Assembly: GCA_964574815.1 (NCBI GenBank)
Contig: CAZNPL010000006.1
Coordinates: 1-64,000, forward strand
DNA: 64,000 nt
From: CAZNPL01 sp964574815
Lineage (GTDB): Bacteria; Planctomycetota; Phycisphaerae; UBA1845
Direction of reading: 5' to 3'
The translations under genes and the position numbers were made by a program. The notes beneath the pieces are model-generated. The model was not told the origin of the DNA, made no database searches, and saw nothing but the letters and a program-made list of their open reading frames with translations. Positions 53,415 to 63,354 of this stretch are shown piece by piece (within the stretch, counting starts at the first letter, position 1; each line of letters begins with the position of its first letter).

Positions 53415-55148
53415 TTGAAAAAAGAGTGGATCATCAATCCGCCCTGGCCGGGGTGCGAATCGGCCGCGACACGCTGGGGCTGCCCGCCCGTGGTCGCGCA
53501 AATCCTCTACAACCGCGGCCTGAAGGCCGACGACCGATGCGACACCTTCCTGAACCCACGCCTCGGCGATCTCTACCCTCCCGAATTGCTGCCCGGCGCC
53601 GTTGAGGCCGCCGAGAAGATCACCGACGCCGCCCGAAACCGCCGACCCATCGTCCTCTACGGCGACTACGACGTCGACGGCATGACCGGAATCGCCATCC
53701 TGTGGCACCTGCTCCGGCTCGCCGGCGCGCACGTCGAGTTCTACGTCCCGCACCGACTGAACGAAGGCTACGGACTCAGCGCAGAAGCGGTCCGCTCGCT
53801 CGCCGGCGACGGCGCCAAGCTCATCGTGTCCGTCGACTGCGGCATTACCGGCGTCGAGGCGGCACGAGCCGCCCGAGAGGCCGGAGCCTCGCTGATCATC
53901 ACCGACCACCACCAGACCGGCGACCTGCTCCCCGAAGGCGTGACCATCGTGCACCCCTCCGTAGGAGGACAATACCCCAACGAGCACCTCTCGGGAGCAG
54001 GCGTCGCCTTCAAGGTGGCATGGGCGGTTGCCCGACGCCTCAGCGGCTCGGAGAAAGTGAGCGACCTGCATCGCGAGTACCTCAACGAGGCACTCGCCTT
54101 CGCCGCCTTGGGCACCATCGCAGACGTCGTGCCCCTGATCGGAGAGAACCGCATCATCGCACGGCACGGCTTACGCCGCCTCGAGTCAACGCCGTTCGTC
54201 GGCCTGCAGATCCTGATCGAGTCGGCCGGACTCGCCGGCAGCCGCGTCGGCGGCTACGACGTCGGCTTCAAGCTCGCGCCGCGACTCAACGCGGCCGGCC
54301 GAATGGGACACGCCCGGCTGGCCGTCGAACTCCTGACGCGCGCAAAAGAAGACCGGGCCCGCGAGATCGCGCTTTACCTCGAGGAACAAAACCGGGCGCG
54401 GCAATCGACCGAACGCCGCATCGCCCGACAAACCTGCGAACTGGTCGAGCGGCACGGCATGGATACCGACGCCCACCGGGCCATCGTCCTGGCAAACGAG
54501 GGCTGGCACGCCGGCGTCATCGGCATCGTGGCCTCGCGCCTGGTGGATCGATACCACCGACCCACCGTGCTCATCTCCCTCGACAACGGGCACGGACAAG
54601 GCTCGGGCCGCAGCATCCCGAGATTCGACATGCACGAGGCGCTGACCGCCTGCGGAGAACACCTGACCGAGTTCGGTGGTCACGCGATGGCCGCCGGCCT
54701 CAAGATCGAGCCCCGGCGCGTCCCCGCTTTCGCCGAAGCATTCACCCAGATCGCCAACAATCGTCTCACCGGCGCCGACCTCCGCGACAAGCTCTGGATT
54801 GATGCCCAGATCCCGCTGGGGTGCCTCGATCTGCCCACGACCGAGGCCCTGCGCGGCCTCGGACCGTTCGGGCCGGGCAACCCCCGCCCCCGACTCGCGA
54901 CCGATTGGGTCGAACTCGCCGCCGAACCCCGCATCGTAGGCTCCTCGGGCACACACCTGCAGGCGACCTTCTCCGACGGCACCGCGATCGTAAAGGCCAT
55001 CGGCTTCGGCCAGGCCGAATCGATCGAAACCCTCAAGAGTCAACGCCGATGCCGTGTGGCGTTCGAGCCGCTTCTGAACGAGTTCAACGGACGGCGCACC
55101 GTCGAAATGCAGGTGCTCGACTTTCAGTTTCCCGGGGCCGGAACCTGA
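53415..55148 (+). CDS. recJ: Single-stranded-DNA-specific exonuclease
   Basis: A 577-residue DHH-family 5'-3' exonuclease for recombination and repair. Metal-binding motifs are LYGDYDVDGMTG (Asp84, Asp86, Asp88), SVDCGITG and the DHH triad in ITDHHQ. The DHHA1 domain contains SGRSIPRFDMHEAL and GGHAMAAGL, and an OB-fold closes the protein. The TTG at 53415 fits the family N-terminus; an ATG at 53358 would add 19 residues. The acetyltransferase gene starts 22 nt after the stop, probably in the same transcript. Confidence 0.95.
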   Translation: MKKEWIINPPWPGCESAATRWGCPPVVAQILYNRGLKADDRCDTFLNPRLGDLYPPELLPGAVEAAEKITDAARNRRPIVLYGDYDVDGMTGIAILWHLLRLAGAHVEFYVPHRLNEGYGLSAEAVRSLAGDGAKLIVSVDCGITGVEAARAAREAGASLIITDHHQTGDLLPEGVTIVHPSVGGQYPNEHLSGAGVAFKVAWAVARRLSGSEKVSDLHREYLNEALAFAALGTIADVVPLIGENRIIARHGLRRLESTPFVGLQILIESAGLAGSRVGGYDVGFKLAPRLNAAGRMGHARLAVELLTRAKEDRAREIALYLEEQNRARQSTERRIARQTCELVERHGMDTDAHRAIVLANEGWHAGVIGIVASRLVDRYHRPTVLISLDNGHGQGSGRSIPRFDMHEALTACGEHLTEFGGHAMAAGLKIEPRRVPAFAEAFTQIANNRLTGADLRDKLWIDAQIPLGCLDLPTTEALRGLGPFGPGNPRPRLATDWVELAAEPRIVGSSGTHLQATFSDGTAIVKAIGFGQAESIETLKSQRRCRVAFEPLLNEFNGRRTVEMQVLDFQFPGAGT

Positions 55149-55170
55149 CGCACGCGGAGGAGCAAGAGCC

Positions 55171-55626
55171 GTGGCAAACGTAGCAATCCACCTGGTCGGA
55201 CCTGACGAATACGAACTGCTGGCGTCATTGTACAACCAGGTGTCGCGCCCGCCTGCGGACGCGGCTTACTTCCATCGGCGGCTTAACGGAAGGCACGACG
55301 CCATGGCTATGGTGGCGGATCTGGAGAAAAAGCCCGTCGGATTCGTCTGCGGTTACGAACTGCGGCCGTCGACGTTTTATCTCTGGCTCTGCGGTGTCAT
55401 CCCCGACGCGCGAGGCCTCGGCGTGGCCTCCCAGATGCTCGAGGCCGCTCACGCAAAGATCCAGGCCCAGGGCTACGAAATGGTGCGACTCGAGTGCCAT
55501 AACCAGGCGCGGCCCCTGCTGCACCTGGCCATCCACTACGGTTACGACATCGTCGGCATCCGCTGGGATTCGCGCAGCGTGAGCAACCTGGTGATTTTCG
55601 AGAAGCAGTTGCCGCAGGAGGAATAG
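55171..55626 (+). CDS. GNAT family N-acetyltransferase
   Basis: A 151-residue acetyltransferase. The acetyl-CoA loop is DARGLGVASQML (about residues 79-90), preceded by the beta-strand YLWLCGVIP and followed by MVRLECHNQARPLLHLAIHYGY, the usual C-terminal half. The substrate is unknown. The GTG start at 55171 has GGAGGAG upstream. It follows recJ by 22 nt. Confidence 0.88.
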   Translation: MANVAIHLVGPDEYELLASLYNQVSRPPADAAYFHRRLNGRHDAMAMVADLEKKPVGFVCGYELRPSTFYLWLCGVIPDARGLGVASQMLEAAHAKIQAQGYEMVRLECHNQARPLLHLAIHYGYDIVGIRWDSRSVSNLVIFEKQLPQEE

Positions 55627-55706
55627 ACGTGATCTACACGGAGCGCCGTGCGATCAACCAACGGTCCGCATGGCCAACATGATGCACTAAGGTACGGAGA
55701 CAGTTC

Positions 55707-56039
55707 ATGCGCAAGAGAATCGGTTGGATCATGCTGCTGGGGGCTGCCGTAACGGTCGTCGGATGCGAGCAGACCCAGCGCGCAAACGGGAGCGATCAGC
55801 AGGATCAGTCGGCAAGCACCTATCGATCGGAGCCGAAGCGCACCATCGGCTGGGATCAGCTCCGCACCGGAATAGACCCGGTCGAGGTGATTTCACTGGT
55901 CGGTGAGCCGATGGACGTCAAAGTGTCGACCGTGAACACCCGGTGGTACTACTCCAATCGAGGAAACGAGGGTCCACACGTGGTGTTCGACACGCGAACC
56001 ATGAAGGTTGAACGCTGGCGCGCCCCCGCGGCTCGATAG
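55707..56039 (+). CDS. Small lipoprotein with BamE/SmpA-like domain
   Basis: A 110-residue protein with a signal peptide and lipobox VVGC (Cys20). After a Gln/Ser-rich linker comes TIGWDQLRTGIDPVEVISLVGEP, then TRWYYSNRG and HVVFDTRTMKVERW. This helix-helix-strand pattern is that of the BamE/SmpA/OmlA-like fold, small lipoproteins that support outer-membrane assembly. Such folds also occur in unrelated lipoproteins, so the role is uncertain. The gene stands alone, 80 nt after the acetyltransferase. Confidence 0.75.
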   Translation: MRKRIGWIMLLGAAVTVVGCEQTQRANGSDQQDQSASTYRSEPKRTIGWDQLRTGIDPVEVISLVGEPMDVKVSTVNTRWYYSNRGNEGPHVVFDTRTMKVERWRAPAAR

Positions 56040-56325
56040 CGAAACCCGTTCCGCCGCATCGGATCAGGCGCAGCGCGGTCCCTCACGCGATATGCCCCTG
56101 CCAAGGAAACCATAGGCAAGTGGATCCGCCCCTGACGGTGACGCTTGCCTGCGCATGACTCAAACTCGGCATGCGCGCGATCCCATCCGAACGCAGGATG
56201 AATCTTGATGCACAATATCTCCGGCCCGCAGGGTGCGCCTTGATGCACCACGTCTCCAGGAAGCGGCCCGCGCTCTGATGCACCACTGCTCCCGATCCTT
56301 ACGACCTGCACGCGTTCGTCGACGA
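56040..56325. other. Intergenic region with short repeats
   Basis: No gene. Between about 56210 and 56290 three related 18-mers occur: TTGATGCACAATATCTCC, TTGATGCACCACGTCTCC and CTGATGCACCACTGCTCC, roughly 30 nt apart. Confidence 0.5.
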
Positions 56326-58206
56326 TCACCTCAGGTGCGTCTCGTAGAACTCGGCCAGCTTCGTATAGAACTCGACTTGGTTCTCCTCTTTCCGGAAGCC
56401 GTGCCCCTCGTCCGCGAAGACGATCATCTCCACGTCCTTCCCGCGTTCCTTGAGCGCTTCGTATAGCTGCTTGGCCTCGTGCACAGGCACGCGCGGGTCG
56501 TTCTTGCCGTGCGCGATCAGCACCGGCGTTTCAACCCGGTCCACCAGATGGATCGGTGAAATCGACTTGAGAAACTCCGGGTCGGTCAACGGCCCGTACT
56601 CGGCCTCCCGCAGCTTTCGCCGATACGCCTTGGTGCGCTCGAGGAAGGTCTGAAAGTTGACGATGCCGACCACGTTGCAGGCGGCGCCGAACAGCTTGGG
56701 GGCCTCCGTGATGACCGCCATGACCATGAAGCCGCCGTAACTGCCGCCGTAAGCTGCAACCTTCCGGGGATCGGTGTATTCGTTGTCGATCAGCCACCGA
56801 GCGGCGGCCACCCCGTCCTTCACGCTGTCCATGCGTTTGTAATAGTTGTCCAGTTCCTGGAACTCGGTTCCGTACCCGCTGCTCCCGCGCACGTTGGGCG
56901 CGAGGATGCCGAAACCGCGGGACAGAAAGTACTGAAAGACGCTGGCGAATCCCGGCCGGTACTGACCCTCCGGCCCGCCGTGATAGTAGGCGATGAAAGG
57001 AATCGGCGTCCCCCGCTGATAGCCCGCCGGCACATAAAGAAACGCCGGAATCTCACGATCGTCGAACGTGCGGTATCGCACCAGCCGCGGCTCCTGGAAT
57101 TGGCTGACATCGATCCGTTGCGTGTCGGGGTCGGTCAGGGCGACGGGCTCAACCTCCGTGCGCCCGAGCGGCCACTCGTGGATAATCCCCGGCGTCGTGG
57201 CGTTGGTGACCGAAAACAGAAGGCGTTCTCCCTGGAACTGCACGTTTCCAATGATTCCCTCAGGCAGCTCAGGCAGCGGAAGTGCTCCGAAATCCGGCAA
57301 AGAGAACAGGTGCATCCTGGAGTACCCGTCAACGTTGAGCACTACGGCGATCTTGTCGCGGTCGTCATTCATCTCGGCGTAGCTCATCTCGTACTCGTGA
57401 AACTGGGGCAGCATGGGCTCCACCTTGCCGGAGCGCGTGTCGATGCGGCAGAGGTGATGCCGGTCATGCTGATAATCGGTGACAGTGTAGACGTAGCGGT
57501 CATCCGTAGCGTAGCCGACGCCCCGATAGTGCCAGACGTGATCCGGATTTGTGATGAATCGGGCACCCATGCCGACCAGCGAGACTTCCCACAGATGGCT
57601 TTCGGACGCCGAGATGTACTTCCCGCACAGCAGTTTTGACCCGTCGCGCTTGAAATCGATCGGGTACCAGTAGCCGGCTTTGTCGAAAACGCGCTTGTTT
57701 CGATTGTCTTCGAGGTCGTACACGTAGAGGTGAAAGTCGGCCTTGGACTCCTTGTTCGCGCGATAGGCAAAGGCAGAGGAATCCCGGTTCCAGACGACCG
57801 AACCGAACACGGTGTCCCGATCGACCAGGAGCGGCTTCAACTCATCGCTGGCCGCATTCATCAGATAGATGTCGTATTGCTCGTCGCCACCGCGGGCCGC
57901 CGTGATGGCGACCCAGCGACCGTCGCGGGAGACGGAGTAGCCGCCAATGCCGTCCTCGAAATGGGTGAGCAGCTTGCCCGCCTCTTCGCCCGCCGCCCGG
58001 CGGAAGAGTTGGCGTACACCGTCGTGCCGATATATGTAGTAGAAATCGCCGTTCGGCGCGAGGTGACCGGCGTGAGGGGCGCGAATCCTTATGAACTGGG
58101 AAATGCTCGCCTTTTCAGGGGCGATCAGTCGGCTGCCGGCGCAGCCTGGTGCGGCGGCCAGCAGAATCACCAGGTTCATCGGCAGTCGAATCGAGAGGGA
58201 TCGCAT
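56326..58206 (-). CDS. Prolyl oligopeptidase-family serine peptidase, lipoprotein
   Basis: A 626-residue S9-family peptidase. A lipoprotein signal ends in APGC (Cys22). An N-terminal seven-bladed propeller (residues about 50-390, e.g. YSVSRDGRWVAITAARGG) precedes the alpha/beta hydrolase domain with GGSYGGF (Ser489), GKNDPRVP (Asp570) and DEGHGF (His602) forming the catalytic triad. It probably degrades peptides in the periplasm. The ATG at 58206 has GGAGA 8 nt away; an upstream extension is not family-like. Confidence 0.92.
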   Translation of the reverse strand: MRSLSIRLPMNLVILLAAAPGCAGSRLIAPEKASISQFIRIRAPHAGHLAPNGDFYYIYRHDGVRQLFRRAAGEEAGKLLTHFEDGIGGYSVSRDGRWVAITAARGGDEQYDIYLMNAASDELKPLLVDRDTVFGSVVWNRDSSAFAYRANKESKADFHLYVYDLEDNRNKRVFDKAGYWYPIDFKRDGSKLLCGKYISASESHLWEVSLVGMGARFITNPDHVWHYRGVGYATDDRYVYTVTDYQHDRHHLCRIDTRSGKVEPMLPQFHEYEMSYAEMNDDRDKIAVVLNVDGYSRMHLFSLPDFGALPLPELPEGIIGNVQFQGERLLFSVTNATTPGIIHEWPLGRTEVEPVALTDPDTQRIDVSQFQEPRLVRYRTFDDREIPAFLYVPAGYQRGTPIPFIAYYHGGPEGQYRPGFASVFQYFLSRGFGILAPNVRGSSGYGTEFQELDNYYKRMDSVKDGVAAARWLIDNEYTDPRKVAAYGGSYGGFMVMAVITEAPKLFGAACNVVGIVNFQTFLERTKAYRRKLREAEYGPLTDPEFLKSISPIHLVDRVETPVLIAHGKNDPRVPVHEAKQLYEALKERGKDVEMIVFADEGHGFRKEENQVEFYTKLAEFYETHLR

Positions 58207-58377
58207 CAGCCATTCTCCGGCGTTTGGGTACCCAGCGGGTAAATCCGTCAACATCGTCGAGGATAGACCCGTGGGCCTGTTTGACAAGCCCGCCGAACTA
58301 GTGGCGCCCGAGGATACGTGCCACCAGGCTGCCCACGCATCGAGTGCAGGGTTCGTGACAGTTTGGGCGGGACCTCT

Positions 58378-58454
58378 GGGAGGGCGAGCCTCCCGGCGAG
58401 CCTTGAGGTTTATGGCTTGTAGCGATTGCGGCTCGGCAGGAGACTCGCCCTCCC
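58378..58454. repeat. Palindromic repeat family G
   Basis: GGGAGGGCGAGCCTCCCGGC at the left and GGCTCGGCAGGAGACTCGCC with CTCCC at the right form long complementary arms around a 27-nt centre. It lies in the 440-nt gap between the divergent peptidase and lipoprotein genes, where no other gene is seen. Confidence 0.65.
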
Positions 58455-58646
58455 TTGATGCGGCAATCGCTGCTGCCCGCCGATTCCGTCACGCGCCCTC
58501 GAGTGTACTCGCCGGCGGGCCGATATTGACGCTGCCGTGGTCGCGGCATACCCTGTTAAGTTTGGCGGAATGGGCCGCCGCGGGACCGTTTGCGCACCTT
58601 CGCGGCGGGACGCCCGCTGGTTACGGCCGCAGGGGAGCGTGGCTGG

Positions 58647-59108
58647 ATGCAGGGTCAAGCAGGACAAGTCGTCCTGGTCATCGTTGCATCGTTGACCGCC
58701 TGCGGAGGATGCGTAGAGAGCGGACGCGCGGTTGACGATGTGCGGCTGACCGCAGGCAGACCGATCGAGCCTGATATCCCGATCCCGCAGGGGTTTCAGC
58801 TGATCGAGCGGGCCGGAGAGGACCGCTTCACAGGGACGCAACGCCTGTATCTTCGGCACATGTACTGCGGGAGCGCCGGAAAACGGGCGGTTCGCGAATT
58901 CTACAGAGAACAGATGCCGCTCTCACGCTGGACGCTGATGAGCGACGGAGACATAAAAGGCAATTTGCAATTGCGATTCGAGAAGAAGGCCGAGTCCTGT
59001 ACCATCGCGATAATGGATCGGTCCGGCCTCCGCGGCGGCACGTGCATTCAAGTGGTGGTCGTCCGTGAGGACCGAAAGGTTCCACCGGCGGCACGGAAAA
59101 GTCCATGA
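58647..59108 (+). CDS. Hypothetical lipoprotein, 153 aa
   Basis: The signal peptide carries a probable lipobox (SLTAC or CGGC, Cys19 to Cys22). The mature part has PIPQGFQLIER, then RLYLRHMYCGSAGKRAVREF-YREQMPLSRWTLMS and LQLRFEKKAESCTIAIMDR. This strand-helix-strand pattern is known from small lipoproteins of planctomycetes and deltaproteobacteria, but no function is known to me. The ATG at 58647 has GGGGAG 9 nt upstream. The stop overlaps the next gene's ATG by four bases, so they are coupled. Confidence 0.7.
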   Translation: MQGQAGQVVLVIVASLTACGGCVESGRAVDDVRLTAGRPIEPDIPIPQGFQLIERAGEDRFTGTQRLYLRHMYCGSAGKRAVREFYREQMPLSRWTLMSDGDIKGNLQLRFEKKAESCTIAIMDRSGLRGGTCIQVVVVREDRKVPPAARKSP

Positions 59109-59989
59109 AAACCGAACGCAGACACGAACTGAGAACTAACGATCTGAGCGCGTTCCTGATGGACGCCAACGACTGGCTCAAGAGGCACTCGACCCAGATC
59201 GGCACAGTCGTCGTGATCGTGGCCGTGGTCCTGGTCGCCTATATCCTGGTGCAGCGGTCTCGGCGAAGCTCGACCGACGCAGCTTGGCAGACGATGCAGG
59301 GCCTGAGCTTCGCGCCGGCCGAGGCGGAGGGGGCGTTCGCCACACTCGACGATCTCATCGCTGACTCGCCGAATCGCAATTTCAAAATGACTGCTCTGCT
59401 GAGAAAGGCCCAAAACGCGATCACTCTGGCATTGGCGCGAGAGGGCGGCTTCCGTCCGAAGTTTCTGGACGAGGCTGAAGAAGCATACCAGAGCCTGTTG
59501 GAGGGTTACTCGGACCGGATGGTCGTGGCTGCCACGGCCCTTCGCGGGCTGGCCATCGTCGAAGAAAGCCGCTTTGCCGTGGACAATGACCTGCGTCATC
59601 GCGCCAAAGCTGAGGAGTATCTGAAACAGCTGGTGAATGAACCACGGTTTAAGGGGACACCTTTTCAGACCGAGGCGGCTCGGAGGCTGCAGGAATACGA
59701 CAAGATCTTTCAGGTGGTCGCGATGGCGGAGCCCGAGCCGGAGCCTCCGGCCCCGTTGGAGGTCGGCGAGGAGGCCGAAGTCAAGGACGGCGACCTGGAG
59801 CTCCGTTTTGACCGTCAACCAGACCCCGGTGCCACAGATGCCGAGGCCGGACCCAACACCGGGGAAAGCGGTGTGAGCGAGCCGGCCACGCCGGAGCCGG
59901 CGACTGAAACCGCCGAGGAGCCTCCCGCGACGCCGGCGGCCCCCGAGGCCACCGACTCCGGCCTCCCTCCGGAGCCCGACGGAAAATAG
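59105..59989 (+). CDS. Membrane-anchored helical protein with acidic Pro/Ala/Glu tail
   Basis: A 294-residue protein with one membrane helix at about residues 31-51 (IGTVVVIVAVVLVAYILVQR), a helical periplasmic domain resembling YfgM/TPR-type scaffolds (TALLRKAQNAITLAL, FLDEAEEAYQSLLEGY), and a low-complexity tail from about 205 rich in Pro, Glu and Ala. It is translationally coupled to the lipoprotein before it. A scaffold or chaperone-like role at the inner membrane is inference. Confidence 0.7.
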   Translation: MKTERRHELRTNDLSAFLMDANDWLKRHSTQIGTVVVIVAVVLVAYILVQRSRRSSTDAAWQTMQGLSFAPAEAEGAFATLDDLIADSPNRNFKMTALLRKAQNAITLALAREGGFRPKFLDEAEEAYQSLLEGYSDRMVVAATALRGLAIVEESRFAVDNDLRHRAKAEEYLKQLVNEPRFKGTPFQTEAARRLQEYDKIFQVVAMAEPEPEPPAPLEVGEEAEVKDGDLELRFDRQPDPGATDAEAGPNTGESGVSEPATPEPATETAEEPPATPAAPEATDSGLPPEPDGK

Positions 59990-60223
59990 CGGTTCGTCGC
60001 GTTCTCGTCCGGCGGAAAATGTTCGACCCTTTCCTGAGCGAGAGGGCCGGTGGCGCGGGCTGACCACCGATTCCCAGGCGGCGGTGATCGCGATATGAAC
60101 GCTTCGCTATCTGGCAAGCTGCGACGAAACCGCGCGGGCACTCGAACACCAGAGCATTCAATTGTCCATAATGCGTGCCGCTCCACTGCGGCAAACCAGC
60201 GCGGTTTTACCAAGCGCTGCTCC

Positions 60224-63118
60224 ATGGCCGCGCCCTTCGCTTACACCGTGTTGCTCGTCTTTGGGGCGGCTGCGCTGACCGCGTCCAACGGTTGCATTGC
60301 CCCCGACGGCCGATGGCAATGGGAAGATTCCACCGGACAACGCGCATCCGGAGGAACACCGTCCGATTCGGCGTCCACCCTGATCGACATCGAACTGAGT
60401 GATTCTTCAAACTTCGCCGGTTCCGGGCACATCGCCCTCGCAGGAGCCGTCAATGAGACGCTCACGTTCGAGCTCAGGATCAAGCCGGCAACGTCGCTCG
60501 ATCGCCTGAACGTCACAGCCAGTCCGCTCGTGGCCGAGCACCAGACGGCCACGTTGCCTCCTCCGAGACTTTACCGGTGCTTCCCGATCAAGTTATCCCG
60601 CTGGCCGGGATGGCACATCCGACATGTGGATCCTCCGCAGCGGCGCACGCACGTGTTTGATGTCGTGGTCCCCGCGAGTGCTTCCGTTGCCGGGTTCCCG
60701 ACCCGAGTGGACGCCGGCGAGACAGTAGGCCTGTTCGGCGAGCTCACGATCCTCGAGGGGACCCCCGAAGGCACATATACGGGACAGCTAAGTGTGCACG
60801 GTTCGAAAGGCCTCGCCACCGAGATCCCGCTCCGCGTGACCGTCTGGCCGATCAACCTGAGGGACGCTGGATCTATCTTGCTCGTCGGCGGGGTCGATCA
60901 CGACGCTTTGTTCCGAAACCACCTTGCAGCCGGAGGCGAAAGCCTCCGCACCGGCGGACCGCTAAGCGGAATGGCCAACCCGCAGTGGCGTCCACAGCTC
61001 CAGCAGGTCCTTGCTCAAACGCTCGACCTCTTGCGATCACACGGCGTCACACCCCTGCTGACGCGGTTTCAGCCGACGATCACCGTCGAACACGATCAGA
61101 CATTAGCCTTTGACTGGGTACTTTTTGATGAGGCCTTCGGCGTCCATGGCCTGAACCCGCGACCGGGCGGACCACCAGTTCCGGGGTTGTTCCGTCTGTC
61201 GCTCGACGAGGGTTTGCCTTTTGCACGACAGGCGGCCGGGATCACAGGCCGTCGAAGTCCGCCCTTCGTTGATCAGTACCTTCGAGAATGGGTTGATCAC
61301 TTCGCCGCTCGAAACTGGCTTCCCTACCTGCATGTCGATACGGCACCGCAACGCGCAGGATGGGGCGCTTACGCTTTCGGGGCAGCGGATTACCATCGCC
61401 ACGCCACGATGGTCAAGGCCGCGTCGGATCGACTCGATACACGGTGTGACGATCCGTTCGACGGCATGCCCGCCGACGTCTGGCGCGCCGCCACGAATAC
61501 GTCGTTCGATCAGTGGATTGACATCTGGAGCCCCCCGGCCCGTTACTGTGACCCCGGCGCATGTGAAGCCGCGCAAATCTGGGTGCGCTGCGAGGACCCG
61601 CCCTACAGCGGCACGACTTCCGTTTACGCCCGCGAGCCTGACGTCCGTGTACTTCCCTGGCAGGCGGCCCGCTATGCCCTCGGCGCCCTCGAGTTGGGCA
61701 CAGTCAACCGTTGGCCGAAAGTCGAAAGCTCGCCCGGGCCGCAGGAGTGCATCGAATTCGACCACCACGGACTTGTCTTTCCCGGCGGACCGTACGGCCT
61801 CGATCGACCGGTCGCGTCGATGCGCCTCAAGTGGTTGCGCCGAGGCATGCAGGACGTGGCCTACCTGACACTGATCCGCAAGCGAGGTCTCGAGCACGTG
61901 GCCGAGAGCATTCTGGACACGCTGACGCCATACGCGTTCATCGACGCGCATCGCCATTACTTCGGCGATCCCCGGTCTCGCGGATGGGCCCGGAACGCAA
62001 AGCTGTGGGAGCTGGCCCGGCTGATCATGGCCGATGAATTGCTGAGCGCCGATGGCCTCGCGCCCGTGACCGAGATTGAGTCGATGGGCGAACCGATGCT
62101 TCGCTGGCGGCAATTCATGTCAACGGCGCGGTCGGTCTCGGTGATTTCCGAGGGCGTACGTGTTCGACCGACTCGTGACGTCGCGACCGTACGCGTGGAA
62201 TGCGCGGTACGCATCGAGAACCGTCGGCGCATTCCGTTGGAGGGGTATCTCTCGTTTGCCAAGCTCCCCGTCCGCTGGAGCGCGCAGGAGCCGGAGGTCG
62301 TCATTGGGCCGATCGCTCCGATGGACACACGACGCGTAACACTCGTCGCAACAGCCGAGAGTCTTGCGTGGGGACCCGACGGCCTCGTGCACCTGCCACT
62401 TCTGTTCCGCACCAAGGAAGGGCGTACGTATCACGCGTCGGCGCGGCTCGCATTGCTCACCTCGGTCCGCACTGCCGGAAAACTGACCGTTGACGGCGAT
62501 CTGTCGGACTGGTCTGTCGGCTCGGGAAACGTAGCCGCGGGCTTCGCGCCGATTGCCGGCTATTCCGGACCGGCCCTGGAGCAAGGGCGCGGCAATAAGT
62601 TTGATCGCACGCGCTGCGCGGTGAACCACGATGACGCCAACGTCTATCTGGGGATCTACTGCGCTGGCAGCGGCGGCGAACGGGGCGACGCACCCCGTAC
62701 CAACAAGATCCGATACGACGGCCCGACGCCCGTCGAGGGTGAACTCATCGAGGTGCTGATCGACCCCACGAACGCCGGCACGCACGATCCCGCCGATCTC
62801 TTTCACGTTGTCGTCAAGCGATCGGGAGTCGCGGTGTTCGAACGCGGCGTCGGATTGAGCCCGGGCGGCGGCGAGGTTTGGGCGGCCGACATCCGCTACG
62901 CGGTCCGGGACGCTGACGATGCGTGGGTGGTCGAGCTGGCGATCCCGAGAGACGCCATTGAAGCCGATGAGCGCGGCCCTGTTATGCGAGGTCTGAACTT
63001 CACGCGTTTCGAGCAGGCGACCCAGACGTACACGACTTGGTCAGGTGCTCTGCGCAATGCTTATGACCCGGCGTCGCTCGGGAATCTCCTGATCCCTCCG
63101 CAGCAGCTTGACAATTGA
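60224..63118 (+). CDS. DUF4091 glycoside hydrolase-like lipoprotein with CBM9-like domain
   Basis: A 964-residue protein starting with a lipoprotein signal (MAAPFAYTVLLVFGAAAL, lipobox SNGC). Residues about 40-200 form a beta-rich domain. The central region shows DUF4091 features, notably SMRLKWLRRGMQDVAYLTLI, typical of the C-terminal helix of this glycosidase-like family, and YLHVDTAP in a barrel strand. The last 220 residues resemble family 9 carbohydrate-binding modules (TVDGDLSDWS, VYLGIYCAG, WVVELAIPRDAI). It probably acts on polysaccharide outside the cell. An ATG at 60095 would add 43 residues before the signal and is less likely. Confidence 0.8.
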   Translation: MAAPFAYTVLLVFGAAALTASNGCIAPDGRWQWEDSTGQRASGGTPSDSASTLIDIELSDSSNFAGSGHIALAGAVNETLTFELRIKPATSLDRLNVTASPLVAEHQTATLPPPRLYRCFPIKLSRWPGWHIRHVDPPQRRTHVFDVVVPASASVAGFPTRVDAGETVGLFGELTILEGTPEGTYTGQLSVHGSKGLATEIPLRVTVWPINLRDAGSILLVGGVDHDALFRNHLAAGGESLRTGGPLSGMANPQWRPQLQQVLAQTLDLLRSHGVTPLLTRFQPTITVEHDQTLAFDWVLFDEAFGVHGLNPRPGGPPVPGLFRLSLDEGLPFARQAAGITGRRSPPFVDQYLREWVDHFAARNWLPYLHVDTAPQRAGWGAYAFGAADYHRHATMVKAASDRLDTRCDDPFDGMPADVWRAATNTSFDQWIDIWSPPARYCDPGACEAAQIWVRCEDPPYSGTTSVYAREPDVRVLPWQAARYALGALELGTVNRWPKVESSPGPQECIEFDHHGLVFPGGPYGLDRPVASMRLKWLRRGMQDVAYLTLIRKRGLEHVAESILDTLTPYAFIDAHRHYFGDPRSRGWARNAKLWELARLIMADELLSADGLAPVTEIESMGEPMLRWRQFMSTARSVSVISEGVRVRPTRDVATVRVECAVRIENRRRIPLEGYLSFAKLPVRWSAQEPEVVIGPIAPMDTRRVTLVATAESLAWGPDGLVHLPLLFRTKEGRTYHASARLALLTSVRTAGKLTVDGDLSDWSVGSGNVAAGFAPIAGYSGPALEQGRGNKFDRTRCAVNHDDANVYLGIYCAGSGGERGDAPRTNKIRYDGPTPVEGELIEVLIDPTNAGTHDPADLFHVVVKRSGVAVFERGVGLSPGGGEVWAADIRYAVRDADDAWVVELAIPRDAIEADERGPVMRGLNFTRFEQATQTYTTWSGALRNAYDPASLGNLLIPPQQLDN

Positions 63119-63270
63119 GGAGGGCGTATCACGTACCCGGCCAGCCGGGCGTCGCGGGGGAGGCTCGGCACATTCGGTAATCTGCTCGCCAGACTCGGCT
63201 CGGCCGGCTCCATCCTCATAACGTCCTCCAGACGCAAGCAGGCTTGCTCGCCGGCAACACGCCTCGCTGT

Positions 63271-63299
63271 TTGAGGAATGAAACTGGGCTACATAGGAT
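63271..63299 (+). promoter_or_regulatory. Promoter of pseudopilin gene, flanked by inverted repeat
   Basis: TTGAGG (63271-63276), 17-nt spacer, TAGGAT (63294-63299). CGCTGTTTG (63265-63273) and CAAACAGCG (63300-63308) form a 9-bp inverted repeat around it, overlapping the -35 box and touching the -10 box; it may be an operator. Confidence 0.5.
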
Positions 63300-63354
63300 C
63301 AAACAGCGTGATTGTTTACCGAGCCGCCCCCCGGCGGCGAGGATCGAATTCGCC

